Positions 45,666 to 55,854 of a stretch of DNA of 64,000 nt are shown piece by piece. Below the pieces are notes generated by a model. It saw only the letters and a list, made by a program, of their open reading frames with translations, was not told the DNA's origin and made no database searches. Positions within the stretch are counted from its first letter, which is position 1. Each line of letters begins with the position of its first letter. A program made the position numbers and the translations under genes. Origin of the DNA: Dactylorhiza incarnata (lineage: Eukaryota; Streptophyta; Magnoliopsida; Asparagales; Orchidaceae); assembly GCA_033032865.1 (NCBI GenBank), contig JAWHQI010000185.1, positions 2,666,001 to 2,730,000 of the forward strand, read 5' to 3'.

Positions 45666-46907
45666 TTAGCTAATGGGAGTATGGAAAGAGAAGTGGACAG
45701 GCAACTTTTCTAATTCCCGTGTCGATAGCGGGTACCGATACGGTGATAGAACCACCACTCCTCTACCTAAATAATAATTCCTTCTAGACACAGGTAGAGG
45801 AGAGAGAAAGAAAGAGGTGGAGGGAGAGTCCTCCACTCTACTTTCGCCAAAATAAATTTCCTTGCCTAGCAAGGTGTCATCTTCAGGGAGGCAGCAGGAG
45901 GGGAATACAGTACATGACATATCCTCTGTGGAGGGGGAATTAACCTCCTCACACAAGAAGATGTGCGCAACACTGAATGGTGCAATTTGCACCACCTCCT
46001 GCATAACCTGTGAAGGCTCAACCTGCATAGGCTCGGAAAGGGAAGGGGGATCAAGAAATAAAAGGGAAGAATGACATAAGCAATCAAAAATTAGGGAAGT
46101 GGTCCCGGTCTCACTCCCATTAGATTGGGGAAGTAAAATAATGTCGGCATTGTTGACAATGCCGCAAGGTTCGGTGGGATCAATGGTGACCATCCCCAGG
46201 AGTTGGACTTCCTCCACCGGTGATGAGGAAAAATCCTCTTCACCTAGAAGGCTGTCCTCCTCCATAGGAATAGGCACAACACAAAGATCACCCGACTCCT
46301 CTTGCGACGCATCTTCATCAATGTTATCAGAAATAAATGTAATAGAATGCACAATAGGGGGATGAATAGAGCTTGAAAAAAACTCAAGCACTGATTCCTC
46401 ACAAAGAATTGAATCTATGCATGGTGATATATGTACAGGGGAGATGGGCTCCGAAATGTCAGAGTCTAGATCATCCACACATCTGGTGACTGTGGCCACA
46501 TCATCCCCTTCAAAACTTGAAGGTGAAATGGGCACATAACCAGATGTTGAAGGTGTGTTGCCAGAAGTAGGACTTGGGACGATCCGGATATCCGGCTCGT
46601 CATCCTCGTCCATTTGGCGAAGGAATGCAGCACAATCCTTTAAGGCATGATCCATGCTCCGACAAAACAAGCATTGTTTTGCATTTTTCTTCGGCTCAAA
46701 TTGAACCGGAGATGAATGCGAAAAGGGCATGTGCGGAGCGGACGAGTAGTCGTAGGACTTACGCACACCATATGGAGTACCAGACGAATTCGGTGCTCCA
46801 TGTACTGGGCGTTGAGTGCTAGGGTTACTATCTCCCTTTGGACATCTATCATTAGCATGAGATATATCTCCACAAAAGCGGCAACGAATATCAAACGAAG
46901 CCCACAT
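45666..46907 (-). CDS. C3 double zinc-knuckle protein (413 aa), intact
   Basis: The frame starts at ATG 46907 (MWASFDIRC). Knuckles are CRFCGDISHANDRC and CLFCRSMDHALKDC. Shared landmarks are YGVRKSYDYS, DEDDEPDIRIVPSP, DSILCEESVLEFFSS, PMEEDSLLGEEDFSSSPVEE and the C-terminal LSPYRYPLSTRELEKLPVHF. It is strongly diverged from C1/C2, yet it has no stop, and length changes are in frame. This points to selection on the protein before C3 became fixed in place. It has no enzymatic motif. Confidence 0.9.
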   Translation of the reverse strand: MWASFDIRCRFCGDISHANDRCPKGDSNPSTQRPVHGAPNSSGTPYGVRKSYDYSSAPHMPFSHSSPVQFEPKKNAKQCLFCRSMDHALKDCAAFLRQMDEDDEPDIRIVPSPTSGNTPSTSGYVPISPSSFEGDDVATVTRCVDDLDSDISEPISPVHISPCIDSILCEESVLEFFSSSIHPPIVHSITFISDNIDEDASQEESGDLCVVPIPMEEDSLLGEEDFSSSPVEEVQLLGMVTIDPTEPCGIVNNADIILLPQSNGSETGTTSLIFDCLCHSSLLFLDPPSLSEPMQVEPSQVMQEVVQIAPFSVAHIFLCEEVNSPSTEDMSCTVFPSCCLPEDDTLLGKEIYFGESRVEDSPSTSFFLSPLPVSRRNYYLGRGVVVLSPYRYPLSTRELEKLPVHFSFHTPIS

Positions 46908-47098
46908 AGTGTGAAGATGAAAAGATTCAAAATAAACACGCTATTATGCAAAATAATACACCCAGCAAAAATTTACTAAGCAACCTAATAAAAACAGGAA
47001 AAACAGACTAAGAAGAAATAAAGCAAAAGAATGCAATACACAAATGGAAGGGCTTTAATCTCAGATTCTCCCTCTACAGAGAACTCACACGACCGTGT

Positions 47099-47116
47099 TC
47101 CCCGACAACGACGCCA
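47099..47116 (-). promoter_or_regulatory. Decayed primer-binding site of C3
   Basis: On the minus strand TGGCGTCGTTGTCGGGGA carries two C-to-T changes relative to C1/C2. Both are in a CpG or similar context, typical of decay of methylated cytosine. Confidence 0.8.
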
Positions 47117-47122
47117 AAAACT

Positions 47123-48661
47123 TGATGCGCAAATCTCGCACACCGCTATAGGCGGTAGCAAGACTGCGGCACGAAACGGCAGTGTACCGATCGTTCAAGT
47201 AATATAAAATGTGGGAGTGAATCCCCAAGTATCGATCTCGAAGTAACGCGGTAAGGTGGAGCTATCTATCGAGGAAGGACTTGAAGTTGAAGTCCTTTAA
47301 GTCGGATGGATGCGGAAACGGGGGTTTTGGATTGTGGAAATAAAGAGAAAATATTACAACTACTCATATGCAATGCCGCTATGCAATGCTTCGCTAGGCG
47401 GGATGGAGACTACGTAGGACTTGAGCGCGCTACTTCGAAAGGGCGGATGGACGAGTAGGAAAACAGAATGAGGGTCGCAAGCACCTCTTCTACAAGCACG
47501 CCACTAGAAATTGCTAGTGTGGCACACGAACGTGACGGCGGAATGGGAAATGGATGGCGGCGCACCTCATACACACATATAAACAAAAAGATACATTCAC
47601 ATAGATATGAAATAACTTATTAAAGCAAGGTCTATAGTGTTCATCATCTAAATACAAAGGATCTAACAATTATAACACAAAATACAAAGAAGGGGAAAGT
47701 AAGTAATTGACCGAATCTGAAGTCTTGTTGAGGGTTCAAGGTTGGAATCGCTGGGTTGTCAATCCGCGTCCAAGCTCGGTCCTCAACTGCGTCCGGGATA
47801 GAGAAGGCTGTCACTACCCTCCAATGGCCCGTCTTCTTCGTGTCACGATTCAGCCGCACAACCAAGCTTACTTCTCTTTGGATGATGGTGGATGAAGAGC
47901 TAGATCCTTCTCCTTGGAGCTTGAGGATGATGGAGGAGTCCTAGGGCCATGTCCTCATGGAAAGTTGGAGGTGTGCGGAGTTAGAACTCCTTTTGCGGCA
48001 GAAAAAGCGGAAAAAATGTAGGATCCTTCGTACTAGGGCGAACTGCGCTTTTATAGAAAAGGATCAGAAAAATGGTCACGCACGGTCGAACGCTCGACCG
48101 TGCGATATTAATAATAAAGAACAGCACAGGAAGACGACCTGGAGCGCCCGTGCGATTTACTCACGCACGGGCAAATTCGCCCGTGCGTCAAAATGCACCG
48201 GTAAATTCAGAAAAGATAAAAACAAGGCTAAAGAGGTTGATCGTGCGATTCCTTCACGCACGGGCACTGCCCGTGCGCAGAGACGCACGATCAACGATAG
48301 ATCATCAATTTCCTCCTCAGCAAAGGGCGCATGACCACAACTGACCGTGCGCCAACATAACGCATGACCGTGCGATATGCACAGATATGAACTCAGGATA
48401 AAATTGATGAAACGTCCACCTGCATTAGCCACAACAAAGCTGGGAATACCCTTCCAGCATAGGTAATAAAGCATAAAGAGAATGAGGAGCACGTTGTGCT
48501 TACCCCCAACACTAACACGTGCAAATGCACACCACAACGGGCCTAAAAGTGCACTTAGCAGGGAATAACAAATATGAATAAAAACATGCCTAAGTGTAGT
48601 GCAAAGACTAGAAATACGGCCCAGATGAGCCCATAAATGTACATATACATGGGACTCATCA
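47123..48661 (-). repeat. C3 5' LTR
   Basis: The LTR is 1539 bp. The terminal hairpin on the minus strand is GATGAGTCCC with GGGCTCATC. U3 palindromes (48360-48070) use CGCACGGTCGA/TCGACCGTGCG and GCACGGGC/GCCCGTGC instead of the C1 words, but keep the core CGCACG/CGTGCG. The TATA box TATAAAAG (48055-48048) follows directly. Confidence 0.88.
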
Positions 48662-49186
48662 GCGACTAATAATCCAATTTTAGAACAGATTCCAGTACTG
48701 CATGAACAAAACATGACCAATTTCTCGTAAGTGAATTAACTCAATATGAGCGAGTAATACTCATAACATCAACGAATTGTACTGGTTCATGACTCTCACG
48801 CATAAATCAATGTAGATTGAGCGAATAGTTCCCATAATACCAGCTAATTGTATTAGCTCATAACTTTTATTAATAAATTACTTCAAACCGGGCAAATAAT
48901 GCCAACTCGCCACATTGATTCATAGCATCAGCTTAGAAATAAATTGATTCAGACCGAGCGAATAATACCAGCTCGCAATTATTATGATCAGATTAATCTC
49001 AAGCCGGTTGAGTAAGCCGATCGAATAGCATTATCATAAGCCGATCGAATAGTATTGTCATCAATGACATTTTTTAATCGGGAAGAATATCTGCCTTTTA
49101 GAGAGAAAACTTTGACTTGATTGTTTCAAGTCGATAATATTGCCTTGCGGCTTCCCGAAATAACATGTTTTCTAGCTATAAAGCTG
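48662..49186 (-). repeat. Degenerate repeats right of C3, probably G 3' region
   Basis: No reading frame. Repeated phrases such as GAGCGAATAATACCAGCTCG and AAGCCGATCGAATAG recur about every 80-100 bases. Position and style suggest the long 3' untranslated region or LTR of the Tat element G, but this is not proven. Confidence 0.45.
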
Positions 49187-49346
49187 AAACAACCCAGGCC
49201 CACCTCCAATCAGGACAACGTCCATTGAGAACCTCGCCTGGCATTGTACCGGGCTGCAACCAAAGTACCCAACCACTCTCCAGACCAATGGAGGGTTTTT
49301 GGTGGCCACAACCTATCTTTGATGAGGCAAACTCGATAGTTAAGTG

Positions 49347-49423
49347 TGCAGCACGGGGACTTCCCAGGAGGTCACCCATCCCAGAATTGCTTCAGCCCGA
49401 GCACGCTTATCTATGGAGTTCTT
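49347..49423 (-). pseudogene. 5S-rRNA-like segment, unit 1
   Basis: Minus strand: AGAACTCCATAG, then AAGCGTGCTCGGGCTGAAG, then GGGATGGGTGACCTCCTGGG and AAGTCCCCGTGCTGCA. This corresponds to the central and 3' part of plant 5S rRNA with the internal pol III control boxes. The first ~40 bases of 5S are absent. Confidence 0.8.
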
Positions 49424-49471
49424 CCACTTCTCATCACCAATTGAGCAACTCAATTGGTGATGAGAAGTGGA

Positions 49472-49546
49472 AGAACTCCATAGTTAAGCGTGCTCGGGAT
49501 GGAGCAATTCTTGGATGGGTGACCTCCTTGGAAGTCCCCATGCTGC
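49472..49546 (+). pseudogene. 5S-rRNA-like segment, unit 2
   Basis: Plus strand: AGAACTCCATAGTTAAGCG, TGCTCGGGATGGAGCAATTC and GGATGGGTGACCTCC. It forms an inverted pair with unit 1. Confidence 0.8.
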
Positions 49547-49896
49547 ACACTTAACTATCGAGTTTGCCTCATCAAAGGGAGGCTGTGGCCAGCACCAACC
49601 CGCCAGTGGGATGGAGAGGGGTTGGGTGCTTGGGTTGTAGCCCGGTACAACGCCAAGTGAGGCTCTCGGTGGACGTTGTCCCGATTGGATGAGGGCCTTG
49701 GTTGTTACAATAAAAAGTGCACTTTTTATTGTAACGACCCAGAAGCCGATGTCCGATCGGAATAACATCCACCGATCTATCCTCAACTGTCCTCGCTACC
49801 GAGTTGCGGCCCAAGCACCCCAACCCCTCTCCAGCCCACTAATGGGTTGTTGGTGCCACAGCTTCCCTTTGATGAGGCAAACTCGATAGTTAAGCA

Positions 49897-49973
49897 TGCA
49901 CCACGGGGACTTCCCAGGAGGTTACCCATCCCAGTACTACTCCAGCCCGAGCACGCTTAACTATGGAGTTCTT
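49897..49973 (-). pseudogene. 5S-rRNA-like segment, unit 3
   Basis: This is the best preserved unit. Minus strand: GTTAAGCGTGCTCGGGCTGG, AGTAGTACTGGGATGGGT and CCTCCTGGGAAGTCCCCGTG. Confidence 0.82.
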
Positions 49974-50201
49974 CTCATCGCCAATTGAGCTGGACTTTGT
50001 CCCGATTGTAGGAGGTCCTAGGTTGTTACAATAAAAAGTGCACATTTTATTGTAACGACCCAAAAGCCGACGTCCAATCAAGACAATGTCCACCGATCTA
50101 GCCTCAACTGGCCTCGCTACCGAGCTGCAGCCCAAGCATCCCAACCCTTCTCCAGCCCACTGGCGGTTTGTTGGTGGAGCTCAATTGGTGATGAGAAGTG
50201 G

Positions 50202-50278
50202 AAGAACTCCATAGTTAAGCGTGCTCGGGGTGGAGCAATTATGGGGTGGGTGACCTTCTGGGAATTCCTCGTGCTGCA
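50202..50278 (+). pseudogene. 5S-rRNA-like segment, unit 4
   Basis: Plus strand: AGAACTCCATAGTTAAGCG, GGGTGGGTGACCTTCTGGG and TCCTCGTGCTGCA, with several substitutions in the control boxes. Confidence 0.78.
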
Positions 50279-50446
50279 TGCTTGACTCTCAAGTTTTGCT
50301 CATCAAAGGGAGGTTGTGGCCATCAACAACCCGCCAGTGGGCTATAGAGGGGTTCGGGTGCTTGGGCTGCAGCCCGGTAGCGAGGCCAGTTGAGGATAGA
50401 TTGGTGGATGTTGTCCAGATCGGACGTCAGCTTCTGGGTCATTACA

Positions 50447-51346
50447 AAAGCAAGATATATTTTATCTGACCGGCTATTATATTATGATGTCACTTTTCTC
50501 AACCTGAAATATTACCATTCAAGCCGACCGGCTTAAGAGGCTAAGCTGCCCGGTCTCAAAGTCATGAATCTCTTAATAACCAGGTGGGCAAATGCTCATA
50601 CCTAATAAATACTGCTTCCTCGAATGACCATAAAAAACTAGAAGTGGAAAAGAATTTACTATAAAGAAATAAAATAATTACAGACTCAGATGACCAAGTG
50701 GGCAGGTGTGCTTAGGTAGCAAGCATTGCTTTCCTCTAGTGGTCATCAGTGTTGTAAGAATTTCAATGACTCAACTGCTCTCTTGCCTAGGGTTACAAGC
50801 TGAGTTGATCAATTGGGCAGGTGGGCTTATACAACAAACATTTCTTTCCTCAGAGAGATCAACTCATTTGTGGGTCCCCTATTGGCACCGCTCGAGAGTA
50901 CCTAGGAGTATTTGATGATCACAGACTAAGATGATCAGTTGGGCAGGTGTGGTTATGCCATGGAGGCTATACCGACATTGCTTTCCTCAAAAAGATAATC
51001 AAAGCTAATACTATATCCCTTTAGAGGTATGTTGAGCTAATAGTCACCCAGACCTCCCTTGATGCAGAGGTGTGTTAGATACAGACCGGGGTCCAAAATT
51101 CTGAACACCACCGCATAAGAATTGGCAGGCTTCCACAATACATGTCCGAAAACTCCCCGCTACACATGATCCTCGTGGTATTAGGCTAATGACTACAATC
51201 TGTGGGGGTATAAGAAGAACTTGGCAATGTCTCCAAGGTTCAGTGTGGGATAGAAAAAGTACAAAGTCACTAAACAAGGGGAAAATGTCAGTATGGGTTT
51301 TTTTATTCAATATTCAAAATGCAAATAATGAAAAAGATATAACAAA
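50447..51346 (-). repeat. G 3' untranslated region with about 115-bp tandem repeats
   Basis: Degenerate units recur near 50580, 50690, 50815 and 50935. Each has GTGGGCAGGTGTGCTTA-like sequence followed by CATTGCTTTCCTC. Tandem repeats between pol and the 3' LTR are a known habit of Tat/Ogre elements. No reading frame. Confidence 0.6.
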
Positions 51347-54300
51347 TCAAGGATAGAACCATTTCAAATCGTCGCCGCTCCAGGTATGTGAAATATCTTC
51401 TCCATCAATCGTCTGAAGATGATAAGCCCCACTCATTAGTACTTCCATGACGATAAAGGATCCCGCCCTGTTGGGATTTAATTTTCCAACGATACCCGTT
51501 CTGGTCGCAGCGTCCACCTTTTTTAGTACAATGTCTCTGACTGCGAATTGTTTGACCCTGACATTCTTATCAAAGTGTCTAGCCATTCTTCTCTTCACTT
51601 CCTCCTATCTGATAGTTGCTTCATCCTTTCTTCGATGAAATCCAAGCTGTATTTTATCCCTTCATCATTGACCTCCATCCAGGCTTCGTCCCCTTATTTT
51701 GCATTCATGACTCTGGGACTGGTTACTTCAAATTCTATTGGAATGAGTGCTTCTGAACCATGAGACAATTTGAATGGTGTCTCCCCGATGGCCGAAGTTG
51801 GTGTAGTCAGAAGAGTCCAGAGGACGGAAGGAAGTTGTTCTGCCCAGTTGACTTTTGATTCAAAATTTTCTTCTGCAGAAGATATAGAATTTGTTTATTC
51901 GTAGCTTCCACTTGTCCATTACTTCTGGGTGATGTACTGAGGAGAATCGCAGTTCAATCCCAATCTGATCGCAAAAATGGATCATTTCTGGATTGTTAAA
52001 TTGAGTACCATTATCGGTAACAATAGCCAATGGAATTCCATGCCGGCAGATAATTTCACCTAGATGAAGTTTTTGACGATCTGCGTAGTGGTTTTGTCCA
52101 ACGCCTTTGATTCAATCCACTTGCCGAAATAGTCAATCGTAACGATTATAAATGATGTTGTCCACTAGCGGTTGTGAAGGATCCGATAAGATTCATCCCC
52201 CAAACTGCAAATGGCCAAGGCGTTGTTATTGATCTGAGTGTCTGGGCTGGTTAGAGTTGAAATGGAGAAAACTTTTGACATTGAATGGCTTTGCGAATGC
52301 TTCTGCATCTTTCCTCATCATTGTCCAGAAATATCCATGTCTCAGGATTCTCTTCTTTAAAGTTTTTTCCCCCGAATGACTCTCGCATTTTCCTGAATGA
52401 ACCTCCTGGAGTATTACTGGAACTTCCTCCTCCGAGACACATCTTGCTAGAGGAGAAATGAGAGTTTTTTTGTACATAACTCCTGCCACTAAGCAAAAAT
52501 AGGGTGCTTTTCTCCTGAATCTCCTCTTGTCTTTTATGGATGGATGAAACTCTCCTTTAGATAAATACAATTCGAAAGGATCCTTCCAAGAAGGATGTTT
52601 GTCAATCTGCATTAATTCTCCTTCTTCTATTGCCAGATGGAAGAGTTCTGAGGTTACCCCTCCTGATGGAAGTCCAAATTTTGACAATTCATCATCCACT
52701 TCGTTTTGTGTCCTTGGGATATGCTTGATGATAAAAGTTTTGAGTCTCCCAATTTATTTTTTAGACAATAATAGATACTTCCTCAGCATTGGCTCCCTTG
52801 TCTCGAAGTTTCCCAGTACTTGTGAAGCCATCATAAGGGAGTCTGTTTTAACATGTACGTGCTTTATCCCCAACTATTTGGCAAGTCTTAGACCAGCCAG
52901 GAGTGCTTCATACTCCGCTTGGTTGTTCGTGACTGGAAAAAAGAAATTGATGGCCTGCGCTAATTTAATACCTTTTGGGCTGATCTAGACAGCTCCTGTC
53001 GAGATTTTGCCTGCGGCCCCATCTGCATAGATAACCCAGGCCAAAGGAGATCTTTCTATTTACTCGGGATCAATTTCCGTCGTATCTACTAGGAAATCTG
53101 CCAGTACTTGTGCCTTGATTGTTGTTCTGGGGATATAAGATATTTCAAACTCGCTTAGCCTATGGCCCATTTAACTAATCTTCCCGAATGGTCCAGTTTC
53201 TCCAGGTTTCTTCTCAGAGAATGATCTAAAACCACTTGAATAGTATTGGCTTGAAAATAAGGACGAAGTCTGTGGGATGACATAACCAAAGCTAGAGCTA
53301 GCTTTTCCAAGATTGAATATCTAGTTTCTGCATCTGTAAGGATATGACTTACATAAAAAATCAGAAGCCATTTTTCTGCTCTTCCTGGATAAGGACGGAA
53401 CTTACTGCATCCGGGCCAACCCTTAGATATAAGAATTGTATATCCCCTTCGCGAGGGATTTGGAGTAGAGGGGTTAACGTTAACTGTATTTTCAATTGCT
53501 CAAAAGCATTGTTACACTCCTTATTCCACTCGAACTTGGATCCTCCGAGGAGTGTTTTAAAGAATGGAGTGCTTTTATCCCCTGACTTGGAGATGAACCG
53601 GCTCAAACCTACTAATCTTCCTCCCAACTTCTAAACCTCTTTCGGATTGCGAGGAGGAGTGATATCAAGGATAGCCTTCACATTATCTGGATTTGGTGCA
53701 AGGCCATCTGGAGTGAGAAGATGTCCGAGAAACTTCCCTTTGTTTGCTCCAAACACACATTTCAATGGGTTTAATTTAAGCTTGAACCTCTGTAGAGTAT
53801 AGAACGTCTCTACGAGGACTTTCATATGTGTTGAAAAGGTCTTGCTTTTTAAGAGGAGGTCTTCAACATAAACTTTGAGGTTTCTCCCCTTTTGTTATTT
53901 AAAAACCGTGTACATCATTCTCTTGTATGTAGCACCCGCATTCTTGAGGCCAAAGGGCATCACAAGATAGCAATAACAACCATCATTAGTGATGAAAGAT
54001 GTATGAGGGATGTCGGGCTTATGCATTTTAATTTGATGGTACCTGGAGAATGCATCTAGAAAGCTCATAAAATTATACCCAACCGCGGAATCAACTAAAA
54101 CATCTATATGAGGCAAAGGGTAACAATCTTTAGGACACGTTTTATTGAGTTTCGTGAAATACACACAATCCACTATTTCCCCTCTATTTTTTCACCATTA
54201 CAACGTTCAACATCTAGGTGGGGTATTGAATTTCAGAAATAAAATTTGCTTTAGGAAGTTTGGTGACTTCCTCTTTGATTGGCACTGCCAGCTTGGTTGC

Positions 54301-55854
54301 CACTTCCCTTTTCTTCTACTGAACTGGCTTGAAGTCGGGGGAGACGTTAAGATGGTGGAAATAGACATCTGGGTCCATTCCTGGCATATCTTCCGCCGAC
54401 CAGGCGAAGACATCCAAATTCTCCAAAAGGCAGGAGATCAGCTGGACCTTCTCTTCCTCGGGCAGTTCCGTATTGATGACAAGCATCTTCTCTTCCCCTG
54501 CAGCAATGGGGACTTCTTGGGTCACCTGGGCAGGTTCCAGGTGAACCCCTTCTCGCTCCTTATTTTCTTGAGCAACATCTAGAAGCTTGTCCGCATCAAG
54601 GACAACAGTCGGAGATTCAAAAAGTGGAGTATCTGTAATCATTTTGACTGTTCTAACATAACACTCCCGGGCCACCTTTGGATCTCTTCAAATCCGATAT
54701 TGCCTCCCTTTTGTTACAAATTTGAGAGCCAGGTGTAAAGTAGACACCACTACTCGATAAGCATTCAAAATGGGCCTTCCAAAGATGGCACAATAGTTGT
54801 TTGGGCCATCCACCACCACAAAGTTAATAAGCTTCTTTATTCCTCCCAATGATACCAGAAGCTTTACGCACCCTTCTACTTCTTTTTTCTCTCCCAAAAA
54901 CCCGTAGAGGGCCCTTCAGTGGAAAGCATTAGCTTTCTGGTCTTTAGGGTTTCGAAAGTTGGGCGAAAAAGAAGATTGACAGAACTTCATGTGTCAATCA
55001 GGATTTTATGCACCATGTAATTTTCAATTAAGGCTTTAAGTACCACGGCGTCGTCAAATGGATTTGCGTTCGGAGGGAGTTCATCTTGTCTGAAAGTGAC
55101 GACCTCCCTTTCTGGAGTGGAGGTGGAGGCGGTTGCTACTTCCTGACGGAAGACTCTCGCAACACTAGACTTCCGAGAATACTCAGGCCCGACCCCTCTA
55201 TGAATGCAATAAATGTTACCGAGGGGACCCTCGTCATTCACTTCGATGCATTCTATAGCAGGATTGATGTCGCCATAACAACCGACGTCGTCCACATCAA
55301 CACATTCCCAACTGACCTCTACAGTCTCCTTCCTCTTTGAAGTTGATGGTTCGGTAGATATCTCTTTTCGGATGAGACCTTGGAGCTTTGCCTCTCCTAA
55401 GAGTCTTTTAATTAATAAGCGGAGGGCTCGAAAGATGTCAGTCAGATTCCCTCCTTCCATATGGTATTCACAGAAGAGGTTTGGATTGCGGTTTCTGACA
55501 TCCGACTTTAGGGGAGCCGGTCTCTTGATGTTAGGCTTCTTTTGTAAAATTTGAACAACTTCGTTCATGGTGACATTGAGGGGAGTGAAGGATTCTTGAG
55601 AATCATCATACTAAGTGGAAGGAACAACTGAAGGTGATGGCACAGTGTATTATGGCAGATACACTGGCATTATCTGTGGAATTGCCGTGGACAGAGTGGG
55701 TGTGGAGGCCAACGGCGGTAACTGCTCCTGAAACCATTGATGGCCAAAGGAATATTGTCTATGCCTGAAATTTCTCCCCCTTTGAGCATGGGGTTCGAAA
55801 TCTGGCCGAGGTGGATGGTTGTATTGCTGATGATAGGTGGAAGAGGAACTGGAC
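51347..55854 (-). pseudogene. Element G: Tat-lineage gypsy gag (part) and pol with two RNase H domains
   Basis: Minus strand. The gag C-terminus reads FCEYHMEGGN. The protease region contains VHKILIDT, and the following segment has AIFGRPILNAY. RT has YPLPHIDVLVDSAVGY, SRYHQIKM and MPFGLKNAGATYKRMM; its catalytic motif YVEDLL (normally YVDD) follows a stop. The first RNase H has FLYLRVGPDAVSSVL. A second, archaeal-type RNase H has YADGAAG and NNQAEYEALLAGL (about 53035-52880). That second domain is a Tat hallmark. A decayed integrase follows, and its end (KRRMARHFDKNVR ... DDLKWFYP) stops at 51347. Many stops make it inactive. Its 5' part is cut at 55854 by H1. Confidence 0.82.

Larger units (their letters stand above)
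44778..48661 (-). mobile_element. Element C3: older member of the zinc-knuckle LTR family, truncated on the left by B
   Basis: On the minus strand: 5' LTR (48661-47123), a mutated tRNA-Asp primer site, an intact 413-codon ORF (46907-45666), and interior sequence up to the B LTR at 44777. The rest, with its 3' LTR, should lie beyond B, left of the window. Interior landmarks match C2 (35800-36400). Confidence 0.88.
49187..50446. mobile_element. Array of inverted 5S-rRNA-derived units (Cassandra-like)
   Basis: Six units alternate in orientation and form three foldbacks: 49187-49446/49447-49709, 49730-49990/49991-50030 (right arm truncated) and 50051-50177/50178-50446 (left arm truncated). Units end in TGTAACGACCC or its complement. 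The spacers between foldbacks (49710-49729 and 50031-50050) are near-identical palindromes, ATAAAAAGTGCACTTTTTAT and a one-base variant. Each complete unit carries a 5S-like stretch. Cassandra TRIM elements are known to carry 5S sequence in their LTR. No primer site or internal Cassandra domain is seen. Confidence 0.7.

Noticed and set aside
47957..48720. ORFs of 125 and 187 codons in the C3 LTR
   Set aside because: They lie over the U3 palindromes and are absent as proteins in C1/C2.
49347..50278. Functional 5S rRNA genes
   Set aside because: The first third of 5S is absent, the copies are inverted and mutated, and no tandem 5S spacer structure is present.
53344..55554. Plus-strand ORFs opposite element G pol
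   Set aside because: They are shadows of the minus-strand RT, RNase H and gag frames. Unlike the A/B antisense gene, they lie inside pol and have no second copy.
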